A DNA stretch of 64,000 bases, taken from Anaeramoeba ignava. Its lineage: Eukaryota > Metamonada > Anaeramoebidae. Under the pieces are notes generated by a model that was not told where the DNA came from, ran no database searches, and saw nothing but the letters and a program-made list of their open reading frames with translations. Of the stretch, positions 11,843 to 23,108 are shown piece by piece (within the stretch, counting starts at the first letter, position 1; each line of letters opens with the position of its first letter). The DNA is taken from assembly GCA_028826165.1 (NCBI GenBank), contig JAPDFW010000136.1, forward strand, positions 197,501-261,500, in the 5' to 3' direction. The position numbers and the translations under genes are program-made.

Positions 11843-14800
11843 TGAGTTCAAGAAGTATAAATTTACAAAATTCACCAGAAGTGCAAAAGGTATTTAACAA
11901 TCAATTTAAAAATTAATTTAAAAATTTAAAAATGAATTTACAATTTAAAAATGAATTTACAAACGAATTTACAAATGAATTTAAAAATGAATTTACCAAT
12001 GAATTTACAAATGAATTTACAATTTAAAAATCAATTTAAAAATGAATTTAAAAATCAATTTACAAATGAATTTAAAAATGAATTTACAAATGAATTTAAA
12101 AATGAATTTACAAATGAATTTAAAAATGAATTTAAAAATGAATTTACAAATCAATTTAAAAATGAATTTAAAAATGAATTTACAATTTAAAAATGAATTT
12201 AAAAATGAATTTACAATTTAAAAATGAATTTAAAAATGAATTCAAAAATGAATTTAAAAATGAATTTAAAAATGAATTTAAAAATGAATTTAAAAATGAA
12301 TTTAAAATGAATTTAAAAATGAATTTAAAAATGAATTTACAATTTAAAAATGAATTTAAAAATGAATTTACAATTTAAAAATGAATTTAAAAATGAATTT
12401 AAAAATCAATTTAAAAATCAATTTAAAAATGAATTTAAAAATGAATTTAAAAATGAATTTAAAAATGAATTTACAAATGAATTTAAAAATGAATTTAAAA
12501 ATCAATTTAAAAATGAATTTACAAATCAATTTAAAAATCAATTTACAAATGAATTTAAAAATGAATTTAAAAATGAATTTAAAAATGAATTTAAAAATGA
12601 ATTTAAAAATGAATTTAAAAATGAATTTAAAAATGAATTTACAAATCAATTTACAAATCAATTTAAAAATGAATTTAAAAATGAATTTAAAAATGAATTT
12701 AAAAATGAATTTAAAAATGAATTTAAAAATGAATTTAAAAATCAATTCAAAAATGAATTTAAAAATGAATTTAAAAATCAATTTACAAATGAATTTAAAA
12801 ATCAATTTAAAAATGAATTTACAATTTAAAAATGAATTTACAATTTAATTTAAAAATGAATTTACAATTTACAAATGAATTTAAAAATGAATTTACAAAT
12901 GAATTTAAAAATGAATTTAAAAATGAATTTACAAATGAATTTAAAAATGAATTTAAAAATGAATTTAAAAATGAATTTAAAAATGAATTTAAAAAAATTT
13001 ACAATTTAAAAATGAATTTAAAAATGAATTTAAAAATGAATTTAAAAATGAATTTAAAAATGAATTTACAAATCAATTTAAAAATCAATTTAAAAATGAA
13101 TTTAAAAATGAATTTAAAAATGAATTTAAAAATCAATTTAAAAATGAATTTACAATTTAAAAATGAATTTACAAACAAATTTAAAAATGAATTTACAAAT
13201 GAATTTAAAAATGAATTTACAATTTAAAAATGAATTTACAAATCAATTTACAATTTACAAATGAATTTACAAATGAATTTAAAAATGAATTTACAATTTA
13301 AAAATGAATTTACAATTTACAAATGAATTCAAAAATGAATTTAAAAATGAATTTAAAAATGAATTTACAAATGAATTTACAAATGAATTTAAAAATGAAT
13401 TTAAAAATGAATTTAAAAATGAATTTACAAATGAATTTAAAAATCAATTCAAAAATGAATTTAAAAATGAATTTAAAAATGAATTTAAAAATTAATTTAC
13501 AATTTAAAAATGAATTTTTTGATTGAAGGTTTATGTAAATTGGTGTAATTCATATTTACGTTCACTTAATTTAAAAGTATCCAATTTGGATAAAGATTTT
13601 CAGAATGGAGTTTTATTGATTAAATTAGTTGAAATAATTTCAGGTCAAAAATGCAAATTAAAATATAGACAACATCCAAAAAATCAAATAGAATTGATTG
13701 ATAATTGTTCTGTAGCTCTTCGTTATGTGAAGTTTTAGTAAAATGAATTTGCAAAAATGAAGGTTTTATTAAAATTTATATCAAAATTTAAAAATCAAAA
13801 TTTTATCAAAATTTATATCAAAATTTATATTTAAAAATTAAAATTTACAAAATTTAATAAAATTTTATATCAAAATTTATATTCAAAATCAAAAATTTAT
13901 CAAAAATTTTATCAAAATTTATATTAAAAAATAAAATTTAAAATTGATTAAAATTTATAAATAAAAATTTATAAATTTTATCAAAAAATCAAAAATTTAT
14001 AATTTAAAAATTAATTTAAAAAATCTAAAATTTATATCAAAAATTTATATTAAAATTTATATTAAAATTTAATTTAAAAATTATTTAAAAAATCAAAATT
14101 TATTTAAAAATAAATTTATATTTATTAAAATTTATATTAAAATTTATATCAAAATTTATATCAAAATTTATATTAAAATTTATATTAAAATTTATATTTA
14201 AATTTATATCAAAATTTATATCTAAATTTAAATCTAAATTTAATTTGGATCAAAAAAATTTTTCAGAATGGATATTTTATTTGATTAAAATTAGTTGAAT
14301 TAATTTCAAAATTTAGGTCAAATTTGCAAAATTTAAAATTTATATTAAAAACATCCAAAAATCAAAATTTAAATCAAATTTATTCTAAATTTGTTCTTTA
14401 TAATCAAATTTATATCTAAATTTATATCAAAATTTATATTAAAATTTATATTTAAGTTTATATTAAATTTATTTTTATATCTAAATTTATTTTAAATTTA
14501 TATTAAAATTTATATTAAAATTTATAATCAAAATTATATTAAAATTTATATTAAAATTTATATCAAAATTTATATCTAAAATTTATATTAAAATTTATAT
14601 TTAAATTTATATCAAATTTATATTAAAATTTATATTAAAATTTATATTAAAATTTATATTTAAATTTATATCAAAATTTATATTTAAATTTTATATTAAA
14701 TTTATAATCAAAATTTATATTTAAATTATAAAACTTATCAAAATTTATATTTAAATTTATTTATTTTTAGATCTTTCTAAAGGAGATTTAAAACAAATTA

Positions 14801-17800
14801 TTGGACTTATTTAAAAATATCAAAATTTATAAATTTAAAATTCAAAATTTATTTTGAAATTTTTCTAAATTTTATTAAAATTTATATTTAAAATTTATAT
14901 TTAAATTTATATCAAAATTTATATTCTAAATCTTTTGAGATTTAAAAAAAATAGACTTATTTGGAAAAATTTATTTTAAAATTGAAATTTTTAATTTACC
15001 AATTATTAAAAAAAACAAAATTCTCCAAAAATTTCATTTTCATCTGCAAAAAGAAACCTTTTAAAATTGAAGTTAATAATTTTTCTAAAAGGTTTGAAAA
15101 AATTTAATTTGAAAAATTTAATCTTAATTCAAAATATTTTCTGTGTTTTTTGTTTTTTTTAGTTTTTCTAATGGTGATGCTTATTTTGCTTTAGTAGAAA
15201 GTGAATTTCCTGATCAAAAAGAAACATTCCAAATAAAATTTGTAAAAAAATATTCTTCTTCTTGATCTTCTTTATTATTTAATTCAATTTAATTTCTTTC
15301 AAAAATAGAAAAATCCTGTTGAAAAACTTAAAAAATCTTTTAATTTTGCTAATAAATTAATGGATATTCCAGAATTACTTGATCCAGAAGATGTTTTCAA
15401 AGAAAAAATGGATGAATTTTCTCATTTTTTATACACTTCTTATTTTTTCAAATTTCATTTCCAAAATGTAAAAATGCAGAAAATGCAAAAAATTCTCAAA
15501 AAAAAAAACATTTAAAAATCGGATAAATTTTTTTTTAGAATAAAAAAAGAATCCCAAAAGAAAATTACAAGAATATTCTTCTTGACTCTTCATCTAAAAA
15601 TTCAAAAACTGAAATTGATTCTCCTCAAAAATCAAAATTTTCTTCTCCAATTAAAGAAATTAAATCTATTGAACAAATTTCAAAAATAATTTCATCTCCA
15701 AATGAAATGCAAAAAGAAATTAATGGAATGAAATTTATTAAAATTGAATCAACAAAAAATTCAATTTTTTTAGAATGGAAATCAAGAAAAAAAGAACCTT
15801 TTTATGAAGTAAAAAATAATCTCTATTTGATTTTTGATTCCAAAAAAAAAAAAAGTCAAATAATTCATTTTGCTTTATTTAATTATTTAGATTCTTGTTA
15901 AAGATATTTCTCATAATTTAAAAAAAATTTTTCCTGAAATTCCTGGAAAATAATATTTTAATAAGAAATCTTGATCCTGAAACTCTTTATCAAGTTTATC
16001 TTCGACCACAAAAAGAAGAAAATCAAAAAAAATGGGTTATTCAAAAAGAGATTATAACAAAAAGTAGAAAAATCAAAATCAAAATTAAAATCAAAATTAA
16101 AATTTTTGATCCAATATTTTATATTAGGTTTTGTCCCAAAAAAAATTACATTCATTTCTTCAACTCCTTCATTTGATTCTTGCTTACTTCAATGGGAAAT
16201 CCCAAAACACTATAAAATTCCAATTGAACATTACGAAATTGAGATAATTAGCGATGAAAAGAAAAAAAAGAACAAAAACTCAAAACTTCAAAAAACTTTT
16301 GTAAATGAAATTGTTATAAATAAACTCAAACCAAATTATCTTTATCATTTCCGAATAAGAACTTTTAACAAAAAAGGATATTCAGAATGGAGTGATTTTA
16401 ATTCTTTCAAAACAATATCCTCATTTACACCTTCAACAATTCAAGATGGAATCAAAATTATCCAAAATGATCCAAATCATCTTGCAATAAAATGGAATGA
16501 ACCAGAAAATAATGGACATGTAATTGATTATTATCAGTTAGAACTTAATGGACAAATCATTGAACATGTTCAAAATCCTTTATTGATTTAAAACAATTTT
16601 ATAAAGGAAAAAGATATCGAATGAGAATACGTTCACATAATAATAATGGTATAACTTCTTCAATATTCCAAAAAAAAAAAGTTCCTAATTTTTTTGATTT
16701 GTTTCAAATTCAAAAATTAAAAAGGTTTTTCTGTTTGGTCTTCGCCTCAAGTATTCACAACTATTTGCGACATCCCTAATCAAGTGAGTTATCATTGGAT
16801 TTATTGCATTCCCGATTCTAATAAAATTGAGTTAAACTGGTTAAAACCAGAAGAAAACGGAAAACCAATTGAATATTATGAGATTGAGGTGTATAAATCA
16901 TCTCATGAGGTGTATAAGACTGAGAAAACCAAACTGGAAACGCATATAATCACAGATTTACAACCACGAACACAATACCGATTGAGAATAAGAAGTTTTT
17001 CTGAAATAGGATATTCTGATTGGAGTGAGTTTCTTGAAGTGACAACCTCAAGAATCATTCTTCCTGAGAAAATACAGGATATTCGGTGTGTTAAAATCCA
17101 ACCAAGAGAACTTGTTTTCGAATGGAGTGAAGCAAAAACTCGAGGATTGGCAATTGATTACTATGAGATTGAAATGGGAAATGAAAATAACAATCAATTG
17201 CAAAATGTGCAAGATTTAACTTATACATTTTCCAATTTGAATCCAGGAAACCGATATGTTTTTCGAGTGAGAGCACATAATAAGCAAGGGTTCGGTGAAT
17301 GGAGTAAATCACTCAATGTATCAACTAATACGAGTGAGCCTGATCCAATTCCAAATTTATCACCTCGGCATGTTGCTGCAAATCAAATTGAGATGACTTG
17401 GGAAAAACCTGAAGACAACGGCTCAAACATCACTCTTTATGAACTTGAGATCAGTTCTCCACTTCAAAAAGATCCTGAAATTCAGAAAACAACACGCAAA
17501 CGATTCAGAATCCCAAATCTTCGACCAAATACTTTTTATGATATCAGAGTAAGAGCACAAAGTGATCATGGTCCAAGCGAATGGAGTGAAGTTGTGACTG
17601 TGAAAACAAAGAAATCCAAGCCAGAGAAAATCGAGAGAGTTTGGATCACAAACCGCTCCCTTACTCAAGCTGAGCTTGTTTGGGAACCGCCTAAAGATAA
17701 CGGCGATTCAATTGATTTTTATCAGATCGAAATGAATGATTCAAAAACTTTTGCTCCGGTGAGTTCGCTTACTTCTTCACGCACAAGAGCAGCGAGAAGA

Positions 17801-18808
17801 AGAGCGCTTGCATTAGATCCGGATCTTCCTGAGTTTCACCAACTGTTTGGAGATATGTCTCCCAAACAAAGACTTTCGAAAATGCTAATGAGATTGCAAT
17901 CCGACACAGAATACAAGATTCGCATCCGTGCACATAATAAGCATGGATTCAGTGAATGGAGTGGGTATTCACAATTTACTCTCACACTTTTGGAAACTTT
18001 GAAAGTTGACGAGATTTTTTGTCAATCTCACTCGACACGAATCGATCTGAATTGGAACATTCCTCAATATCGAAGAGATGAAATTGAGTTTTATGAAATT
18101 GAGTATTTTTCTTTTTCATTACTTCAGAATCACAACATCCTCCAAGCTGACGAACGCAACGACTCGCCAATCCCCACAATTTCTTCTCTCCACATCCAAG
18201 ATGAGCAGGTTGATCTTGACGAGGATCTAACAGACACACCTGCATATCGGTCTTGTGTGAATGAGAACGTGATTCAATTGAATCGAAGTTATGAAAATCA
18301 CAAAACACTTGATGGATTAGATCCTGAACAAGTGTATGAGATCCGCATCCGCGCTTATGATCCGAGTCTGGGGTTTGGCTCATGGTCATCTTTCCACGCC
18401 TTTGAGACACTTGCACAAGAACCTGATCCAAGACCAGATGCTGTTCAATTGATTTTTCCAGGAAAAGAAAGTGAGAATCGATCATCAAAAACTCGACCGT
18501 TTTCCCCTGCTTTTGATTCAATAACAAACAGATCCATTGCAGGCGTGCCAAATGCTATTGATGAAGTTCACGGGTTTTTTGACCAAGTAACAGAGCCCAA
18601 AAACTTGATTCTTTCTTGGAAAGAACCTGCAAATAACGGTGGTCCAGTCGATAAGTATATTGTGGAAATTAGCGGGAAAATTGTACTTGAAACCTTCGAT
18701 ACCCACATCAATATTGTGAGACTCAAAGCCTCGATAAATCACACGTTTCGGATCAGAGCGCACAATCGATTTGGATTTGGACAGTGGTCTTCTGTTTTTT
18801 CTTTCTGA
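11843..18808 (+). CDS. Actin-binding-type tandem calponin-homology protein with nine fibronectin-III domains
   Basis: Recognisable exons: a start exon near 11843-11889, CH1 at 13529-13737 (WCNSYLRSLNLKVSNLDKDF, then NGVLLIKLVEIISG), a piece at 14771-14810 (DLSKGDLKQIIGLI, the CH1 helix usually reading DIVDGNLKLILGLIW), then 15036-15086 joined to about 15162-15247 (IEVNNFSKS, FSNGDAYFALVESEFPD), and 15309-15477 with the CH2 end (DIPELLDPEDVFKEKMDEFS). Fn3 domains follow from about 15737 to 18800; most end in RIRxHNKxGFSEWS-type segments, and inserts fall in the seventh and eighth. An actin-bundling or membrane-skeleton role is inferred. Frame breaks at about 11870, 15947-15950 and 16579-16581 sit in A/T runs, and each is repaired by one base, which restores clear Fn3 sequence. 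Exons between the CH1 start and 14771 are unresolved. Confidence 0.75.
11890..13528. repeat. 1.64-kb intron made of a 12-bp tandem repeat
   Basis: The intron follows the first exon of the CH/Fn3 gene. It is tandem aatgaatttaaa with point variants (aatcaatttaaa, aatgaatttaca), over 120 copies, with phase slips at acaatttaaa. Because 12 is a multiple of 3 it gives long spurious frames (MNLKMNLK, FKNEFKNEF) on both strands. These are shadows, not genes. Confidence 0.85.
14240..14402 (+). pseudogene. Decayed copy of the CH1 exon inside an intron
   Basis: The order aatttggat, ttttcagaatgga, tttgattaaa, ttagttgaa, aatttcaa, ggtcaaat, acatccaaaaa matches 13578-13725 of the CH1 exon with many A/T indels. 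It cannot be read as protein. It looks like a tandem exon duplicate losing its sequence to the surrounding repeat. Confidence 0.75.
14930..14975 (+). pseudogene. Decayed copy of the small CH1 exon near 14771
   Basis: The string aaatcttttgagatttaaa and then agacttatttgg resembles 14770-14810 (atctttctaaaggagattta, then ggacttattt) with deletions. This copy keeps TGG after CTTATT, the tryptophan expected in the CH motif GLIW, which the 14771 copy lacks. Which copy is spliced is therefore open. Confidence 0.5.
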
Positions 18809-18841
18809 TCTGATCCAAAATTCCAAAATGGATCAAGAAAA

Positions 18842-19572
18842 GGTTTGTTTCAAAGAAATACCTTTTGTTGAGTCTGAGATCCAAAAATTATCACAAACGA
18901 TTTGATCTCCCAACAGCAATTAAGTTCTCAAAATACGATCCCAATGATGATCTTTATATTTGTTATATTGGAAACAAGGAAATCAAAATCAAGCTTCTTT
19001 CGAACAGTAATAAAAGCAAAGAGAAGAAAGGAGAGCAATTTAATCTTTTTGTTTTGGAAAACGGAAACTTCATCCATTTTTTCAATTATGTTCTTGATAT
19101 ATTTGAAGAGGAGAAAACAGTGTTGCAATCACCCAAAAAGGAATCATTTAGTGAGATTAATCCGCGAAGAAATTCGAGTCAACACAGAACAAAATCAAAT
19201 AATCAACAACAAGATTCCCGCAAGCAAAACCCTCTTAAATTGAGAAGTGGTAAACATGTTCCAAAAATCACTCGACCCAAAAATAAGAATCATCAAGAAG
19301 AGATGAAAGCAAAAAAAACAAAGAAAGATGGAAGAAAGAAGAAGCATAAACCGCAAAAAAAAATGGAGAAGTTTTCTCGTAATTTAGTTGATAATCAGCC
19401 CCAAATTGAGAAAAGTGAAGAAGTGAAAAAAGAAAAACGGCAAAAATCAACAACTTATCAAAATCCTTCTCCTTTGCCTAATAAAGTCAAGTTTCAGTCT
19501 TTGCCTAAGCTTCCAACATTAGAAAATGCAAGAATAGATTTTAATCAACATCATTCAAAGAAAGATAATTAA
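18842..19572 (+). CDS. Basic low-complexity tail, probably the 3' part of the CH/Fn3 gene
   Basis: An open frame of about 240 codons begins right after the last Fn3 domain with no clear ATG. The first part (RFDLPTAIKFSKYDPNDD, then LYICYIGNKEIKIKLL) looks folded. After about 90 residues it becomes Lys/Arg/Gln-rich and disordered (for example KKTKKDGRKKKHKPQKK). The Fn3 frame stops at 18808 beside a T6 run (18795-18800). A one-base slip there opens another coherent frame (SDLIQNSKMDQEKVCFKEI), and a second slip near 18900 would lead into this tail. I therefore read it as a C-terminal extension of the Fn3 protein broken by indels. A short separate gene is the alternative. Confidence 0.5.
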
Positions 19573-19708
19573 TTTTTTTTTATTCCACTTTTTTTTATTT
19601 TTTTATTTTTTATTTTTTATTTGTATTGAATTGTTGTGAATTTTAAAAAAAACATTTAAAATAAATCATTTTTTTTTTAAAAATCATTTTTTTTCTTTAT
19701 TCAATTAA

Positions 19709-22700
19709 ATGCAAGATTTAAATTTATCAAAATTTCATTCTTTTTTTATTTATAATTCAACATTTTCAAAATCAGAAGAAACTGAAACAGATAAAATTAT
19801 TTTTTATTATCCAGAAACAACAACTTTAAAAGAACAACTTCAAAATGTTGGATTAATTGAAGCTTTAACAGCTTATTCATTGTAAAATATTAACAAAAAA
19901 AAAAATACAAATAAAAATTTTATTTAAATTTAAAAAAAATAATTTTTAAAAGATCTTTTTCAAATAAAAAGTGTAATTCACTTCATCTTGAAAAGAATCG
20001 TTATGTATTTTTTGAACCTGAAAAGGATTATTGGCTAGTTTTAGTATTTTCTTTTAAAAAAAAAAAACATAGAAAAAAAAATTCAATTTAAAATTTTTTT
20101 TTACTCTTTTTTTAAAAAAAAGATTATAAGCAATCCTTTTACTTATAAAATGAAAGGAAATGAAAAAATACAAAAATTCAAGTTTAATTTATTATCAGAT
20201 CAAACTTTACTTCAAATTCTTAAGAATTCATATCGAATATTTTATATGTTTTATCAAACTTTTAATGATTTAGTTCAAAAAAATTCAGTTTTATATTTGA
20301 AATCAATTTTAGCTCAATTTTTTCCCTTTTATTTATCAAATATAGATTTTTCTTATTCTTCTATTGAAAATACAGTTTGGACAGCATTAGATGGTAGAAT
20401 AGAACATATTAAAAATTTATTTAGAAATTTATTTAGAAATTTATTTATAAATTTATTTAATAATTTATTTAATAATTTATTTAGAAAATATATTTAGAAA
20501 ATTATTTAGAAATTATTTATAAATTTATTTAGAAATATATTTAGAAATTTATTTAGAAATTTATTTAAAAATTTATTTAGAAATTTATTTAATAATTTAT
20601 TTAGAAATTTATTTAATAATTTATTTAGAAAATTATTTAAAAATATATTTAGAAATTTATTTAGAAATATATTTAATAATTTATTTAGAAAATTATTTAA
20701 AAATATATTTAGAAATTTATTTAAAAATTTATTTAGAAATATATTTAATAATTTATTTAGAAATTTATTTAAAAATATATTTGAAATTTATTTATAAATT
20801 TATTTAAATTTATTTAGAAATTTATTTAATAATTTATTTAGAAATATATTTAATAATTTATTTAGAAATTTATTTAGAAATTTATTTAGAAATTTATTTA
20901 AAAATTTATTTAGAAATTATTTAGAAATTTATTTAGAAATTTATTTAATAATTTATTTAGAAATATATTTAATAATTTATTTATAAAATTATATTTATTT
21001 AAAATTATTTAGAAAATTATTTAGAAAATTATTTAAAAATATATTTAGAAATTTATTTAGAAATATATTTAATAATTTATTTAGAAATTTATTTAGAAAT
21101 TTATTTAATAATTTATTTAATAATTTATTTAGAAATTTATTTAAAAATTTATTTAGAAAATTATTTAGAAATTTATTTAAAAATTTATTTAGAAAATTTA
21201 TTTAGAAATTATTTTAAAATTTATTTATAAATTTATTTAAAAATTTATTTAAAATTTATTTAAAAATTTATTTAGAAAATTATTTAGAAAATTATTTAGA
21301 AATTTATTTAGAAATTTATTTAGAAATTTATTTAGAAATTTATTTAAAATTATTTAATAATTTATTTATAAATTTATTTAGAAATTTATTTAATAATTTA
21401 TTTATAAATTTATTTAGAAATTTATTTAATAATTTATTTAGAAAATTTATTTAATAATTTATTTAGAAATTTATTTAAAAATTATTTAGAAATTTATTTA
21501 TAAATTTATTTAATAATATATTTAATAATTTATTTATAAATTTATTTAGAAATTTATTTAGAAATTTATTTAATAATTTATTTAGAAATTTATTTAGAAA
21601 TTTATTTAAAAATTTATTTATAAATTTATTTAATATTTTAATTATATTTATAAATTTATTTAGAAATTTATTTAGAAATTTATTTATTTAAAATTTATTT
21701 AAAATTTATTTATAAATTTATTTAGAAATTTATTTAAAAATTTATTTAGAAATTATTTATAAATTTATTTAGAAATTTATTTAGAAATTTATTTAGAAAT
21801 TTATTTAAAAATTTATTTAGAAATTTATTTAATAATTTATTTAGAAATTTATTTAAAAATATATTTAAAAATATTTAAAATTTTATTTAATTTAATAAAG
21901 GAATCCAGTTTTGTTCGGTTCATAAAAATTTATATCTAAGAATCAAATGCTTAATGAATCAAGTTAAATCAAATTTCCCATATGTTAAAAATTCAATGCT
22001 TCTTTTCGAGAAAAACTTAGTCTGGAGTTCATTTGAAACAGAAGAAACAAGAAATTTATATCATTTTATGTGCTCACAAGTATTAGGACAATACAAATCA
22101 ACAAAATCAAAAGAATTTGGAAAAGAAAAACCAACAGTTAAATTGGAAAATAAAGAATCAACAGTTTTTAGTTATCAAAATTTGATTCTGGGAATTCAAA
22201 ATTTGGTAGCAGATATTAAGGAAGAACATTTCTTAACAGGAGCAACTTTGATTGAAAATAAAGTTGTGATCAAAATACCAACAATCTTTGTTAGCGAATC
22301 AAATACTCAAAAATATCAACTTATCATTTATAAATCAAGAAATCTTTTTCTTCTTCTTTTTTTGGAAAATGAAGCTCCAAATTTAAATGAAATTTCATTC
22401 TATCAAAAACTATCCACTTTGATTAGAAAAGAAATGCAATCAATCTGCGAATTATTAAATAACGGCCAAGATGAAGATGAGAAAATTGACCAAGTTTTCA
22501 ATTATATTTATTTCAATAGCATCAATTTGTCTGTTAAACAATGTTTGAATGAAAAAAGAAATTTTAGCTTAACTGATGTTATTCCTCAATTAGTCGCAGT
22601 TTCAGACGAATTGCTTAGAAAAAAATCCCAAATTCCTGATGAAATTGATAATCCAAAAACTCAGTATTTAAGGTTTATTATTGAAAGAGAAATTCCTTTT

Positions 22701-22865
22701 GAAATTATAAGTCAATCGAAAAAAAGTGTTTGGATTGTTGGTAAAAAAACTTCGAATCATGTGTTTTTTTTGATTTTTGATCAGAAAAATGTGAATTTAA
22801 ATTCAATTGAAGAAGAAATGGAAAAATTTTCATCTGCTTTATTTAAAGATTATTTTTTTGATTAG
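19709..22865 (+). CDS. CCZ1: CCZ1, longin subunit of the Mon1-Ccz1 Rab7 GEF
   Basis: Four exons with agreeing phases: 19709-19881, 19953-20043, 20123-20393, 21901-22865; 499 aa, close to human CCZ1 (482). Longin domain 1 reads SFFIYNSTFSKSEETETDKI, then FYYPETTTLKEQLQNVGLIE, as in the N-terminal CCZ1 domain. Exon 2 gives RYVFFEPEKDYWLVL. Across the long intron the join reads TVWTALDGIQFCSVHKNLYL, then FPYVKNSMLLFEKNLVWSS, the second longin start. A third longin-like region follows (KYQLIIYKSRNLFLLLFL). With Mon1, CCZ1 forms the exchange factor that loads GTP on Rab7/Ypt7 at late endosomes. Mon1 is not in this window. The third intron is a 1.5-kb repeat. Confidence 0.9.
20394..21900. repeat. 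1.5-kb CCZ1 intron made of a 12-bp tandem repeat
   Basis: Donor GTAGAATAG at 20394, acceptor ATAAAG at 21900. The body (20410-21885) is tandem aaatttatttag with variants aataatttattt and aaatatatttag, roughly 120 copies. Exon phase (1) and CCZ1 homology match across it, which confirms that it is removed. Confidence 0.85.
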
Positions 22866-23108
22866 GGAAAATAAAATTAAATAAAAAATTTTGAAAGGAG
22901 AATAATTTTAATATATCTTTTTTTTCTCCTTTTTTTATTATTTTTTTTAATTCAAATAACCATTTTTATTTTTTTTAATTTTTATTTTTTTTTTCATTTT
23001 TTTTTTGTTTCCTTTATTAAAAAACAACAACAGACATTTATTAAAAAACAAAAACAAAAACAAAAACAAAAACAAAACAGACATTTATAAAAAACAAAGA
23101 ATTTAAAA

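Larger units (their letters stand above)
13738..14990. repeat. Intronic AT repeat (aaaatttatatt/c) with embedded decayed exon copies
   Basis: Most of this stretch is an irregular 11-13-bp repeat of aaaatttatatt or aaaatttatatc inside the CH-domain part of the gene. It contains the short in-frame piece near 14771 and two relics similar to neighbouring exons, listed separately. Confidence 0.7.

Noticed and set aside
11951-13526. Open frames of MNLKMNLK and FKNEFKNEF type on both strands
   Set aside because: By-products of a 12-bp repeat (a multiple of 3) in an intron. Several frames are open at once and none joins the flanking exons.
18865-18867. TTG as a start codon for the basic tail frame
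   Set aside because: A non-ATG start is not needed. The frame runs on upstream past TTG, and it more likely continues from the Fn3 exon after an indel.
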